Assembly: GCA_934444695.1 (NCBI GenBank)
Contig: CAKSDF010000077.1
Span: forward strand, 1 to 8,749
Origin: an uncultured Eubacteriales bacterium
GTDB taxonomy: Bacteria; Bacillota; Clostridia; Oscillospirales; Acutalibacteraceae
Direction: 5' to 3'
Length of the DNA stretch: 8,749 bases
Below, piece after piece: positions 1 to 7,630 of this stretch. Each line of letters starts with the position of its first letter. Position 1 is the first letter of the stretch. The notes beneath the pieces are model-generated. The model was not told the DNA's origin and ran no database searches. It worked only from the letters and a program-made list of their open reading frames with translations. A program made the position numbers and the translations under genes.

Positions 1-1034
1 ATTGGCAGTCCAAAGGTCTTGACCGAGGCGGTAAGAAAACGCAAGCGAATCCGTACAAGTGGTGCAAGACGACCATTGCAAAGATACTCGCTCAGCAAGA
101 GTATTGCGGTGATGTTATCAACTTCAAGACCTACTCAAGGTCATTCAAGAACAAGGCGAGAATTTGCAATCCCGAAGAGAATTGGGCGATCTTCAAGGAC
201 AGACACGAGCCGATCATTGACCGAGAGACCTTTGAGCAAGTACAGAAGCTGACAGGCAAGACTAAGCGGCGAGCACCAAAGAACAGCAACAAGAAGAGTA
301 TGTTCTGCGACCTTGTCTACTGTGCCGATTGCGACAGTAAGCTATGGTTTCATACCAACACGAAGAACAACAGCATCCAATATTTCAGTTGTTCCAACTA
401 CAAGACGGATACCCGCGGTACTTGCGAAACCCGCCATTATGTCCGTGAGGATGCCATTTCACAAGTGGTGATGATGGAGCTTCAGTATATGGCAACACTT
501 CTTGACGAACACGAGGATGAGTTTGCCAAGGCTCTTGAACAGAAAGCTAATGCCGACTCAATCAGGGAAAAGAAGCTCATCGAAGCCGAGCTTCAAAAGG
601 CGATTGTCAGAAATGAGCGCGTGGCAGGCTTGTATGAGAAGCTCTACGAGGACAACGCCGTGGGCAAAGTTACCGATGAGTGGTTTATGCAATTATCCCA
701 CAAATACGAGGTCGAGCGAATGGAACTGAAAGCTAAGATTGCCGAGTACAAGGAGCGGTTACGCCGGCTTGCCGAGAACAACCGAAACAAAGAGAACTTT
801 ATTTCTGCCGTTCGCAAGTTTATGGAGATGAAGGAACTGACACCTGCCTTGCTTCACGAACTCATAGAACGAATTGAAGTCTATGAGACAGAAGGAACGG
901 GCAAGAACAGAACACAGCGTATAATGATTTACTATCGATTTGTGGGATATATCGAAATCTCCGGCGGTGACAGAAAGCGAACCCACACAGCCAATACACG
1001 AAAGGGCGTTGCCGTACAATATCTGACGGCATAA
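1..1034 (+). CDS. Large serine recombinase (TnpX-like), C-terminal part; 5' end outside the window
   Basis: The reading frame is open from base 3 to the TAA at 1032-1034 (343 residues visible). The N-terminal resolvase domain with the catalytic serine lies upstream of the window. Visible in order are the end of the 'recombinase' DNA-binding domain (EYCGDVINFKTYSRSFKN, with NPEENWAIFKDRHEPIID), a zinc ribbon at about residues 100-150 (CADC, then a later SC and TC pair), a long charged coiled coil at about 160-275, and a C-terminal tail of the DUF4368 type ending TRKGVAVQYLTA. Proteins with this layout excise and integrate mobile elements of the Tn4451 and related conjugative or mobilizable families, by cutting att sites through a 5'-phosphoserine intermediate. 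The ATG at 300 is internal and not the start. The recombinase is followed by non-coding repeats and a TnpV gene, as expected near the end or core of such an element. Family assignment is firm; the exact element is not known. Confidence 0.92.
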   Translation, partial: WQSKGLDRGGKKTQANPYKWCKTTIAKILAQQEYCGDVINFKTYSRSFKNKARICNPEENWAIFKDRHEPIIDRETFEQVQKLTGKTKRRAPKNSNKKSMFCDLVYCADCDSKLWFHTNTKNNSIQYFSCSNYKTDTRGTCETRHYVREDAISQVVMMELQYMATLLDEHEDEFAKALEQKANADSIREKKLIEAELQKAIVRNERVAGLYEKLYEDNAVGKVTDEWFMQLSHKYEVERMELKAKIAEYKERLRRLAENNRNKENFISAVRKFMEMKELTPALLHELIERIEVYETEGTGKNRTQRIMIYYRFVGYIEISGGDRKRTHTANTRKGVAVQYLTA

Positions 1035-1050
1035 CCACTGAAACACAACC

Positions 1051-1078
1051 AAACAAAAAGGAGCAGCAAACCTGCTCC
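1051..1078 (-). terminator. Candidate minus-strand rho-independent terminator
   Basis: A 7-bp GC-rich stem (GGAGCAG at 1060-1066 with CTGCTCC at 1072-1078, 5-nt loop) is followed on the minus strand by TTTTTGTTT. It has no T tract on the plus strand, so it would stop leftward transcription from entering the recombinase gene antisense. No minus-strand gene lies immediately upstream of it, so its client is unclear. Confidence 0.5.
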
Positions 1079-1122
1079 GATACATAACCAAGGAACGAAA
1101 ATAACTACTTTAACATAAAGAA

Positions 1123-1182
1123 ATCGAGTGTTCATAACTGAAATCCGTTATGAACACTCGATATGGTACGGATGTTCATAAC
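1123..1182. repeat. 16-bp perfect inverted repeat plus a third half-copy; possible recombinase or att site
   Basis: ATCGAGTGTTCATAAC at 1123-1138 has its exact reverse complement at 1147-1162, separated by 8 nt. The decamer TGTTCATAAC occurs again at 1173-1182. There is no T tract on either side, so a terminator is unlikely. The position about 90 bp after a large serine recombinase gene makes an attachment site or a recombinase or accessory-protein binding site plausible, but the crossover dinucleotide cannot be fixed from one copy. Confidence 0.6.
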
Positions 1183-1237
1183 CAACCTAAAATCCATATT
1201 GAAAATCCGGCTGAAAGCTCACATATTTCCCCGTATA

Positions 1238-1267
1238 TTTGCCGATTTGCCTCCTCTTTGCTATGAT
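1238..1267 (+). promoter_or_regulatory. Possible promoter for the tnpV-like gene
   Basis: TTTGCC (1238-1243), an 18-bp spacer and TATGAT (1262-1267) lie about 30 bp upstream of the TnpV start. The -35 match is modest. The upstream non-coding stretch 1035-1298 shows no open gene, only the repeats listed separately. Confidence 0.35.
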
Positions 1268-1298
1268 AATATCACAAGATTTTAAGGAGGCTGTTTTT

Positions 1299-1679
1299 AT
1301 GAAAAAGTACATTACAGACGAACGAACGGGGCTGAAATATGAGTTGGTCGGTGATTATTACCTTATCGCAGGAGATGATGAGCCGGAGGAAGAACAGAAA
1401 CCCATCGGCATATGGGGACAGCGGCATCTTCGCTATCTGAAAAATCACCGCAAAGTGTTTTATGTCAACTTGCTGACAAGTGGCAAATTGAACAACTACC
1501 TTGCGGATATTGACCGGCAGGCTGAGGAAATGTTTATACAGCTTACAAGGCAGATGGCAATAGCGGATGGCGTTACCGAGCAGTTGAAAGCTGATAACCA
1601 AATGACGTGGGTCAAGAAGATGAATAATATACAGAACAGGGCAAACGAAATCGTAAATATAGAGATTGTACTTAGATAA
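1299..1679 (+). CDS. tnpV: TnpV family transposon-encoded protein
   Basis: This encodes 126 residues from ATG 1299. The start is chosen because AAGGAGG (1284-1290) sits 8 bases upstream; an in-frame extension back to 1239 has no ribosome site. The protein is small, acidic near residues 26-33, then carries the diagnostic core PIGIWGQRHLRYLK (35-48) and LLTSGKLNNYLADIDRQAEEM (59-79, read in two halves), which I recognise from TnpV proteins of Tn4451-like elements of Clostridia. The biochemical function of TnpV is not established. In Tn4451 the gene follows the recombinase gene tnpX, and here it also lies directly downstream on the same strand. A strong terminator follows, so it looks like a single-gene transcript. 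The family call is confident; the role in transposition is only inferred from context. Confidence 0.88.
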   Translation: MKKYITDERTGLKYELVGDYYLIAGDDEPEEEQKPIGIWGQRHLRYLKNHRKVFYVNLLTSGKLNNYLADIDRQAEEMFIQLTRQMAIADGVTEQLKADNQMTWVKKMNNIQNRANEIVNIEIVLR

Positions 1680-1680
1680 T

Positions 1681-1722
1681 AATAGGGGGTGCCATTTTGA
1701 GAGGCATCCCCCTATTGTTTTT
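1681..1722 (+). terminator. Rho-independent terminator after tnpV-like gene
   Basis: The arms AATAGGGGGTGCC (1681-1693) and GGCATCCCCCTATT (1703-1716) pair along their whole length except for one bulged A. They are followed by GTTTTTG. The stem starts 2 bases after the TnpV stop codon. Confidence 0.9.
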
Positions 1723-1839
1723 GCAATTAATATACATCCTCTACAAGGATTGCTAAGCTGCTGATAAATAATACTGTTCACTTCGTTATACAAACTAAAA
1801 AATTCACATTTGAATATGTGCAGGTGCAGCATTTTACAG

Positions 1840-1868
1840 TTGCAAATATACAATATGCGTGATATAAT
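1840..1868 (+). promoter_or_regulatory. Near-consensus sigma-A promoter of the XRE/nuclease operon
   Basis: TTGCAA (1840-1845), a 17-bp spacer and a perfect TATAAT (1863-1868). Transcription should begin near 1875, so the ATG at 1875 would be essentially leaderless and the GTG at 1893 is the likelier start. A short palindrome (CACAT-6-ATGTG, 1806-1821) lies just upstream and could be an operator, for example for the XRE protein itself, but this is speculative. Confidence 0.85.
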
Positions 1869-1892
1869 AATATTATGTTGGAGGTGGGCTCT

Positions 1893-2156
1893 GTGGAGAA
1901 TTTTAATTATGGAAGCATACGCTTATCACTAAATGAAGTAATTAAGCGAAAGAAAATAAGCAAAAATCTTTTAGCCGAAAAAGCCAATTTGCAACGCACT
2001 CAATTGAATGCATATTGCAACAATCGTATTAAGAGACCAGATTTTGATGTTTTGGCACGTATCTGTTATGCTTTGGAGTGCAATGTGTCGGACATACTGG
2101 AGTATATGAAGCCCATTGAAGGAGATGAGAACAATGCCAATAATAGAAGTATATAA
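1893..2156 (+). CDS. Small XRE/Cro-CI type helix-turn-helix regulator
   Basis: This encodes 87 residues from GTG 1893, chosen because GGAGG (1880-1884) lies 8 bases upstream; the ATG at 1875 sits at the predicted transcription start and lacks a ribosome site. The protein is almost entirely one HTH domain: the positioning helix and recognition helix lie at about residues 23-42 (KNLLAEKANLQRTQLNAYCN), and RPDFDVLARICYALECNVSDILEY (49-71, in two parts) is the typical Cro/CI C-terminal helix pair. It binds DNA and probably autoregulates the operon. Its last 23 bases overlap the start of the next gene, which suggests translational coupling and a dedicated regulator-effector pair. The base composition is much more AT-rich than the recombinase and the restriction operon. 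Confidence 0.85.
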   Translation: MENFNYGSIRLSLNEVIKRKKISKNLLAEKANLQRTQLNAYCNNRIKRPDFDVLARICYALECNVSDILEYMKPIEGDENNANNRSI

Positions 2157-2856
2157 TAATTATTCTTCTTTGGGAATATTATCACGACCGATTACCTATG
2201 GTGAAGAATTTGAAATGGTTCAGAGATTTATTGATTACAAAAAGAACTCTTTCAAAGAGCAAGGAAATAAGCAATTGGCGATTTTCGTGGAGACAAAGAT
2301 TAATGATGCTTATCCAGATGTAATATTTGCAGAATATGATCCGAGTAAATATGAAAGATGGAACAATTCCCGCAGCAAACTGTCAAGTGCTGATTTGAAA
2401 TTATTATACTATTTATATACGAAGAATAATGCTACATCTAAGACGATAATTACTGATTTATCCATTCATTACAAAACATTACTGCAATCTTTGGAAGCAC
2501 TGCTCGATGCTGGACTTATTTCTCGGTCAAACGAGTGCTGGAATGTTTTAAATAGAGAAGACATATTTAGCGTGAATAAGATTGAAGCAGTCGAAGCTAA
2601 AATAAATAAATGGGATGTTGTTATGCAGCAGGCAATCTTAAATAAATCGTTTGCTTCTGAAAGCTTTGTATTGTCCAAATGTAAGAAAGAACCAAAAAAT
2701 GATATAGTCAAACGGATTAATTCCTTTGGAATTGGCATTTATTTATTTGATGATTACCATTTTTCTCGCATAGTAAAAGCAAAGCGAAGCCGTTTTCCAT
2801 CAAATTACAACTCAGTGTATCTGAACGAGTGTATAGGTAGAATACTAAACGCTTAG
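2134..2856 (+). CDS. Putative PD-(D/E)xK nuclease with inserted winged helix
   Basis: This encodes 240 residues from ATG 2134, with AAGGAG (2119-2124) 9 bases upstream; an upstream in-frame start at 2116 is less well placed. I do not recognise a named family. Visible features are FVETKINDAYPDVIFAEYD (51-69) with a YPD strand, a likely winged-helix segment at about 84-148 (SADLKLLYYLYTK, then TIITDLSIHYKTLLQSLEALL, then GLIS), and IEAVEAKINKW (150-160) followed by QQ (165-166) and GIGIYLFD (199-206). The order D62, then E154-x-K156, then a helix with Gln, then a terminal strand, is the pattern of a PD-(D/E)xK restriction-like fold with a DNA-binding insert between the first acidic residue and ExK. 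This is inferred by eye. It is coupled to the XRE gene upstream, and the next gene begins within 11 bases. An alternative is a MarR-like regulator with no catalysis. Confidence 0.6.
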   Translation: MPIIEVYNNYSSLGILSRPITYGEEFEMVQRFIDYKKNSFKEQGNKQLAIFVETKINDAYPDVIFAEYDPSKYERWNNSRSKLSSADLKLLYYLYTKNNATSKTIITDLSIHYKTLLQSLEALLDAGLISRSNECWNVLNREDIFSVNKIEAVEAKINKWDVVMQQAILNKSFASESFVLSKCKKEPKNDIVKRINSFGIGIYLFDDYHFSRIVKAKRSRFPSNYNSVYLNECIGRILNA

Positions 2857-2866
2857 GAGACCGAAA

Positions 2867-3064
2867 ATGATAAGTGAAATTGCAAATAAATATCCATCGA
2901 TTAAAGTATTAAAAAAATACCCCGAATCTGGGCAAAAACATGTTTTTCTTGTTAATATAGAGGGATATGGAACGCTACAGAATTTGATATGTCTGGATAA
3001 GGGTAATAAAACACCGAGATTGGTTTGTCACTTTCCTCTCTCGGTGTTTTTGATTATGCTGTAA
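2867..3064 (+). pseudogene. Truncated protein kinase-like gene (N-terminal stump)
   Basis: The reading frame gives 65 residues from ATG 2867, with AGGAGA (2855-2860) 6 bases upstream and overlapping the stop of the nuclease gene. It was therefore the third gene of the operon. The N-terminus, with KVLKKYPESGQKHVFLVNIEGYGTL (14-38, in two parts), resembles the glycine-rich loop entry of Hanks-type or ATP-grasp-like kinases, where 'SGGQK-VFL' strands precede the catalytic lysine. After about residue 38 the resemblance stops, and the last 18 codons are merely the hairpin of the terminator at 3008-3051. No catalytic lysine, HRD or DFG motif can follow. I read this as a gene cut off by a recombination or insertion event at about 2970-3000. 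It could instead be a genuine short unknown protein. Confidence 0.5.
3008..3051. terminator. Bidirectional rho-independent terminator
   Basis: A perfect 12-bp stem (AAAACACCGAGA at 3008-3019 with TCTCGGTGTTTT at 3039-3050) has a T run on the plus strand and, because of the A run on the other side, also on the minus strand. It ends the plus-strand regulator/nuclease operon and lies 66 bases past the stop of the minus-strand helicase gene, so it serves both converging transcripts. Bases 3065-3116 hold nothing further. Confidence 0.92.
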
Positions 3065-3116
3065 AGAAAATACGCTGAACATTGGTGGCTGGATTTTTTG
3101 CGCAATTCCTATTATC

Positions 3117-6014
3117 CTATTTTTTTACCTCAACACTCAAAAATCCGCCTACAAAGGCATCGGGGAAGATGAACTGTTTCTCGCCCGCAGCGAATTTAAC
3201 ACGGATGTACTTTTTAGCCTTGTCCATCCAAACAACGGTGCCTTCGCCGAAAGTCTTGTGTTTTACCGCAGTTCCCACGCCTACGGGAGCAAGAAGCCTG
3301 TCCCAATCTTTTTCGGGAGCGGGCTGCGGTGCATCAGCAGGCTTGTAGTCTGCACCTACGCTATGCACCGTATCGCCCGGTTTTTGCTGAATATTTGCCG
3401 CTTTAGTGTCGGCAGGGGTAATTGCCTCTGTTAAATCAGCAATGGTTGCCTGCTGCTTTGAATAAAGCGCCTCGTATTCTTCACGGCGGAGTACCGTATC
3501 CCAGCCGCCGACCGCCTCGCCCTCATGCTTGTCAATTCCCGTGTAGGAAAGACTGGAGTTTTCATATTTACGGAAGCCGAAAATTCCCTGATTCATCTTT
3601 TCGGGGTCGAACAAGCCTATGGAGCAGAGAATATCAAAATCTTTAACCGAAAGCCCCGTTACTTTCTTGAAAAGCTCCGGCTCAATCTGCGTTATAACAT
3701 CCTTTATTGTCTGCTCGCGGTAGTCTGTTAAATACATAAATGCCGGAATACGGGCGGCGAGCTTGAGCAAATTTTCCTGCACCTGCTTTCGCAGTGATTT
3801 TGCTTTCTTTTCGTCTTCTGAAAGTTCCTTCTTCTCTTGCTTTGTGAGGTCGTCGCCTTTTTCTTTTTTGAGTTTTTTAACCTTTTCCGAGCGGTTTATG
3901 ATCGTTTCTATTTCTGAATTAAGCGAACGGAAGCCCTCAATATTCATAAGCGCGTCCAACGCGTCTTGATTGCTTTGCAGCTTTTTGAGAGTATCATTGT
4001 CAACATGCACAAGCAACGCGGTTTGCCAGCGCTTTGCAAGCAATGTGGCGGATGTTCCTGCATATGTAATATCCAGTATGTCCTGTGCATCAATTCTGTT
4101 CATTGACGAACCGTCAAACGCAAGCACCGGCAGAAAGCTTATAAATTCCGAAACCTTTTGCTCCGGGCTTGTATCATCCACTTTTAAACGGCAGGAATAG
4201 TCTGAAATTTGGTGCAGCTCACGCTCCAAGGCAAAGTCAAATACATAGCACTCCTGCTTTACAACCTCACGGTTGCCGTGTTCGTCTTTAATTTCCCAAG
4301 GCGACTGCACACGGAATGCCGTTTGAAAATATGTTTCGGGCGACTTTAAATTGCGCAGCATAAACACGCCCGCCCACGGTCTTACCGTGACGCCGGTTGT
4401 GAGCTTGCCGCAGGATAACGTAATAGTCTTTGTTTTAAGCGGGTCGCCCATTGCGTTAAGCACAGGTGCCAATGCGTCTATGCCTATGCCCGCCTTTGTT
4501 CCCGCACACACTATAACCTTATAATCATCAAAGAAATTGTTTTGCTTTTGCCGCAGCAGATTATACATTGCATAGCAGCTTGCCACATTCGGCAAAAACC
4601 AAAGCGTGTGGGAGAGTACATTAAGCAATGTTGTGTCCGAAAACGGCATGGGCGGTCGCTCCGCACCGAGCTTTAAGCCGTCTACGGGCATATAGTTGCC
4701 CTGTATCATTTTAAGCCAGTTTTGCACATAATCCTCATATACAAATTTTGCGGTTTCCGGCTTGCCCTTTTCCTCATATTCGGCACGGAAAAACTCGTTA
4801 ATATCAAATTCGTCATAGCCCTCGCTTGTGGCAATATTTGTAATAGAGTCCGGCACCTTATATGTCAGCATGATCATTTTCGGCAGTGCCGCATACGGGT
4901 TTTCACCCGGGCCTTGCCAGTTTTCCTTTGCCGACTGCTCATCCGAATATGTCCAGTTAAAAACTTGGTCCTCCAAAAATTCGCCGGAATTGAGCGCCCT
5001 GAAGGGAGTACCCGAAAGATAGAGATAATGAAAAGCGGATATGGGCAGGAAAGTTTCGTTAATGGCGTTTCCCGCTTCTTCCTTTTGATATTTTTCAATA
5101 TCAAAATCGTCATTTTCCTCGTCGAACCTTTCAAAGAGGTTTTTGGCGTTTTCACGCCACGCGCCGAAGTGGTATTCGTCAAATACCACCAAGTCCCAGT
5201 TGGTTGAGTGTATAAACTCATTTTTCGCTTTAATGCCGCCTGCGTCATTTGTGCCGAGCAAGTCCTGAAACGAGCCGAAAACAACAATAGGCTTTGTTTT
5301 ATCGCAAGCCTCAAACTGTTCGTCAAGCTGCTTTGCGTCAAACCGCGCCTCTTTGTTGGAAACAAACTGCCACCCGGCAAAATCAACATGGTGTGTAAGA
5401 TCTTCCTGCCAAGCCGACTCAACCGCGGGCTTAAAGGTTAAAATCAGAATTTTTTTGAAATCCATAGCCCGTGCAAGTTGATATGTTGCAAAGGTTTTGC
5501 CGAAACGCATTTTAGCATTCCATAAAAATTTAGGCGGACGGGTGGGGTCTTCTTCCTTTGCCTGCTCAAAATATTTTTTCGCCATTCTGGCGGCGGTTTG
5601 CTGCTCTTTGCGCATAGAAAAGGTCCAAGTGCGCTGTCCCTCAAAACGAATACCGGTGCGCATTTCCTCTATGGCGTCAAGCGCATCCTTTTCGGTGCAG
5701 CAAAACCACTCGTTGCGGTCTTCGCCCTCGTTTAATTGCCGAAAACCTTTGTGCTTCAGCAATCGGTGAATATCTTTATCCGTAAAGCAAGTTCCGTCGG
5801 AACGCATTGCGGATTCCTTGAATAAAATTCTGAACGGAATCGCAGCGGTATGAAGTTGTTCCTTGATTCTCGTTTCCGTGTCCTCACGGTCGGTATATCC
5901 GATTTTTATGTAGCCGTTATGGTCGGCAACATCGGGCAGAGTGTAACCGTAAATTGTAGGCACAACCGCAGGACGGTTATGCAGTATGTCGGATAGGCTG
6001 ATATTTCCCGCCAT
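3117..6014 (-). CDS. GIY-YIG (T5orf172-like) nuclease fused to SF2 helicase; restriction subunit
   Basis: This encodes 965 residues. It has an ideal ribosome site (GGAGGTGA) before the ATG, and the start overlaps the preceding stop as TAATG. Residues 20-120 form a T5orf172/MUG113-type GIY-YIG nuclease: IYGYTLPD, GYIKIGYT (34-41), R49, and EWF (102-104) with E102 the likely metal ligand. Residues about 130-610 are an SF2 restriction-type helicase: motif I KMRFGKT (168-174), motif II DEYH (279-282), motif III SGTPF (334-338), motif V GKLTTGVTV (536-544) and motif VI QTAFRVQSP (564-572). A charged coiled coil covers about 700-750. The last 60 residues (VGTAVKHKTFGEGTVVWM, 912-930, onward) look like the small beta-barrel found at the C-terminus of UvrD-like helicases. 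It probably translocates on or unwinds DNA and cuts unmodified DNA, partnered by the two upstream methylase subunits. All motifs appear intact. Confidence 0.88.
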   Translation of the reverse strand: MAGNISLSDILHNRPAVVPTIYGYTLPDVADHNGYIKIGYTDREDTETRIKEQLHTAAIPFRILFKESAMRSDGTCFTDKDIHRLLKHKGFRQLNEGEDRNEWFCCTEKDALDAIEEMRTGIRFEGQRTWTFSMRKEQQTAARMAKKYFEQAKEEDPTRPPKFLWNAKMRFGKTFATYQLARAMDFKKILILTFKPAVESAWQEDLTHHVDFAGWQFVSNKEARFDAKQLDEQFEACDKTKPIVVFGSFQDLLGTNDAGGIKAKNEFIHSTNWDLVVFDEYHFGAWRENAKNLFERFDEENDDFDIEKYQKEEAGNAINETFLPISAFHYLYLSGTPFRALNSGEFLEDQVFNWTYSDEQSAKENWQGPGENPYAALPKMIMLTYKVPDSITNIATSEGYDEFDINEFFRAEYEEKGKPETAKFVYEDYVQNWLKMIQGNYMPVDGLKLGAERPPMPFSDTTLLNVLSHTLWFLPNVASCYAMYNLLRQKQNNFFDDYKVIVCAGTKAGIGIDALAPVLNAMGDPLKTKTITLSCGKLTTGVTVRPWAGVFMLRNLKSPETYFQTAFRVQSPWEIKDEHGNREVVKQECYVFDFALERELHQISDYSCRLKVDDTSPEQKVSEFISFLPVLAFDGSSMNRIDAQDILDITYAGTSATLLAKRWQTALLVHVDNDTLKKLQSNQDALDALMNIEGFRSLNSEIETIINRSEKVKKLKKEKGDDLTKQEKKELSEDEKKAKSLRKQVQENLLKLAARIPAFMYLTDYREQTIKDVITQIEPELFKKVTGLSVKDFDILCSIGLFDPEKMNQGIFGFRKYENSSLSYTGIDKHEGEAVGGWDTVLRREEYEALYSKQQATIADLTEAITPADTKAANIQQKPGDTVHSVGADYKPADAPQPAPEKDWDRLLAPVGVGTAVKHKTFGEGTVVWMDKAKKYIRVKFAAGEKQFIFPDAFVGGFLSVEVKK

Positions 6015-7630
6015 TAGTTGTCACCTCCGGATAAATTCAACGGTCTTATCGACGACTCTATAAGCTCTTGTTCATCAAGGCTCAAGTTGTATTTTTTGTA
6101 CAGCATTTCATCAGTTATCTCATTGTTGAAATCTTGCAACGGAACAAATTGATAAACCCCGCGAGGACCGTTTTGTGTTTTCTTTTTTATACTGACCAAA
6201 TATCTGAAAAATTTTGTCTGTATGTACTTTATGATATTATTGCATTGAACCTCCGAAAAATTATGTTTTTTCGGGTCATATCCGATTACGAGAAATGTTT
6301 GTGAGCAAACGCTGCCAGGTTCGCCTACAAAGGGCTTTCCTAAAATAATGTCATCTGCTCCGCTGCCGCCTGCGGCGGGAATGAATATCTTCCATATGTC
6401 TTTAGTTCCGCTGTTTTTAGGAAGCTGAGAGGCACTTATCCATCGATATGTTCGCTCTCTGTTGACATTTAGATAGTATTTTATACTATATGTTTCATCT
6501 CGTTTCGACTTATATCCTGTCCAGTTTGAGGTTAGATAAGTGCTGTTATCAAAAAAGTGTTTTGCGCTGACAAGACCCGAGAAATTGTTTTCCGTATCGG
6601 TATAGTATTTGCCCTCTACTTTTTCTATTTTTCCTAAAACAGAATAAGCCTTTGGGTCTCTGACGACAATGCCTGCCCTTTTTGAATCCAAATAATCAAA
6701 GCGATGTATTATTTTACCGTCAGACGAATGAAAATAATACTCACATTGTCCGTTATAGTCTTTTTCAAAGAGAAAATAATTGACTCCGCCTTTTATTTCA
6801 ACGCCGGGGAAGCATTCCGACGCATTTTCGTAATCGTGAATTATCTTAAACCCGTTTGAGGCAAGTACGGCATCGACCCAAGCATCGGGTATACCTTGTG
6901 CCGTTTTGGTCATCCATCTGCTCGGAGTAATCATAACAAGATAGCGAGGATTAAGTCTCACTGCTTTATCCATAAATTGATTGTATATTGACTTTGCATT
7001 CGCACTGTTTCCTCCCTCAATGCCGAAAGTCATTTGATAGGGAGGATTGCTTATAATAACGTCAAAATTCATATTAAAAATCCTTTCCGGATTATCTGTA
7101 TGTATCAGTTCATAGGCGTAAGTTTCAAGTTCCTTGCCCCTGTCCCACTGTTCCTTATTAGCACCGCAATACTTACATTTCCCGTTCACCCAAGTATGGT
7201 TTATTCTTCTGTACCGAATATTTCCCTCGGCGTCATCAAAGTGTGTGATTGAGTACGGACCGTTGGGATATTTCGAGCAATAAAGACTTCGGCGGGATAA
7301 AAGGCTCGTCAGCTCTGTAATGGCAATTCCGAAAAGCTGCTTATGAAAAATATGGTCAATACGCTGTTGTAAATCGGGGATTTTATCTTTAAGCCCCACC
7401 AATAACCGCTTTGCAATCTCTCGAAGAAATACACCCGTTTTGCAAGCGGGGTCTAAAAATGTTGTATTCGGATCGCAAAACAATTCCTGCGGCAAAAGGT
7501 CAAGCATTTTATTCACCACATCGGGCGGAGTGAAAACCTCGTCGTTTGAAAGATTTGCGAGGCAAGAAAGCACATCAGGCGTGTGTTGCGTTTTATCCTT
7601 ATAGATTTTATCAAAAAAACTGTCAGCCAT
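6014..7630 (-). CDS. Eco57I-type N6-adenine DNA methyltransferase
   Basis: This encodes 538 residues from ATG 7630, with AGGAGG (7641-7646) 10 bases upstream and inside the end of the previous gene (8-base overlap). Residues 28-45 (SNDEVFTPPDVVNKMLDLL) are the usual lead-in of N6-adenine methylases. Motif I is FLDPACKTGVFLREI (58-72), with lysine where the second glycine of a canonical DPACGTG would be. A CxxC pair (152-155, CKYC) lies before the catalytic NPPY (195-198) in DVIISNPPYQM, followed by LVMITPSRWM (231-240) and the target-recognition-like C-terminal half. It transfers methyl from S-adenosylmethionine to adenine N6 in a recognition site. It sits between the small methylase subunit and the nuclease-helicase, so the three probably form one restriction-modification complex. 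The C-terminal half (about 260-530) likely reads the DNA sequence. Confidence 0.9.
   Translation of the reverse strand: MADSFFDKIYKDKTQHTPDVLSCLANLSNDEVFTPPDVVNKMLDLLPQELFCDPNTTFLDPACKTGVFLREIAKRLLVGLKDKIPDLQQRIDHIFHKQLFGIAITELTSLLSRRSLYCSKYPNGPYSITHFDDAEGNIRYRRINHTWVNGKCKYCGANKEQWDRGKELETYAYELIHTDNPERIFNMNFDVIISNPPYQMTFGIEGGNSANAKSIYNQFMDKAVRLNPRYLVMITPSRWMTKTAQGIPDAWVDAVLASNGFKIIHDYENASECFPGVEIKGGVNYFLFEKDYNGQCEYYFHSSDGKIIHRFDYLDSKRAGIVVRDPKAYSVLGKIEKVEGKYYTDTENNFSGLVSAKHFFDNSTYLTSNWTGYKSKRDETYSIKYYLNVNRERTYRWISASQLPKNSGTKDIWKIFIPAAGGSGADDIILGKPFVGEPGSVCSQTFLVIGYDPKKHNFSEVQCNNIIKYIQTKFFRYLVSIKKKTQNGPRGVYQFVPLQDFNNEITDEMLYKKYNLSLDEQELIESSIRPLNLSGGDN

Noticed and set aside
19..252. 77-residue plus-strand frame rich in Arg and Ser
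   Set aside because: It is an out-of-frame shadow of the recombinase gene, which is open in frame 3 across the same bases.
1..1034. The large serine recombinase as the enzyme acting on the 8352/8634 inverted repeats
   Set aside because: It is more than 7 kb away and of a type that normally integrates and excises whole elements. A tyrosine recombinase gene ends 27 bp from the repeats, and the partly palindromic sites suit that family.
1806..1821. CACAT-6-ATGTG palindrome as an operator
   Set aside because: Only 5-bp arms and a single copy; mentioned with the promoter but not listed as a feature.
1272..1853. 193-residue minus-strand frame opposite tnpV
   Set aside because: It has no ribosome site, crosses a strong terminator and the promoter region, and is antisense to a clear TnpV gene.
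4722..5207. 161-residue plus-strand frame
   Set aside because: Antisense shadow of the helicase gene; Cys/Ile/Phe-rich composition and no ribosome site.
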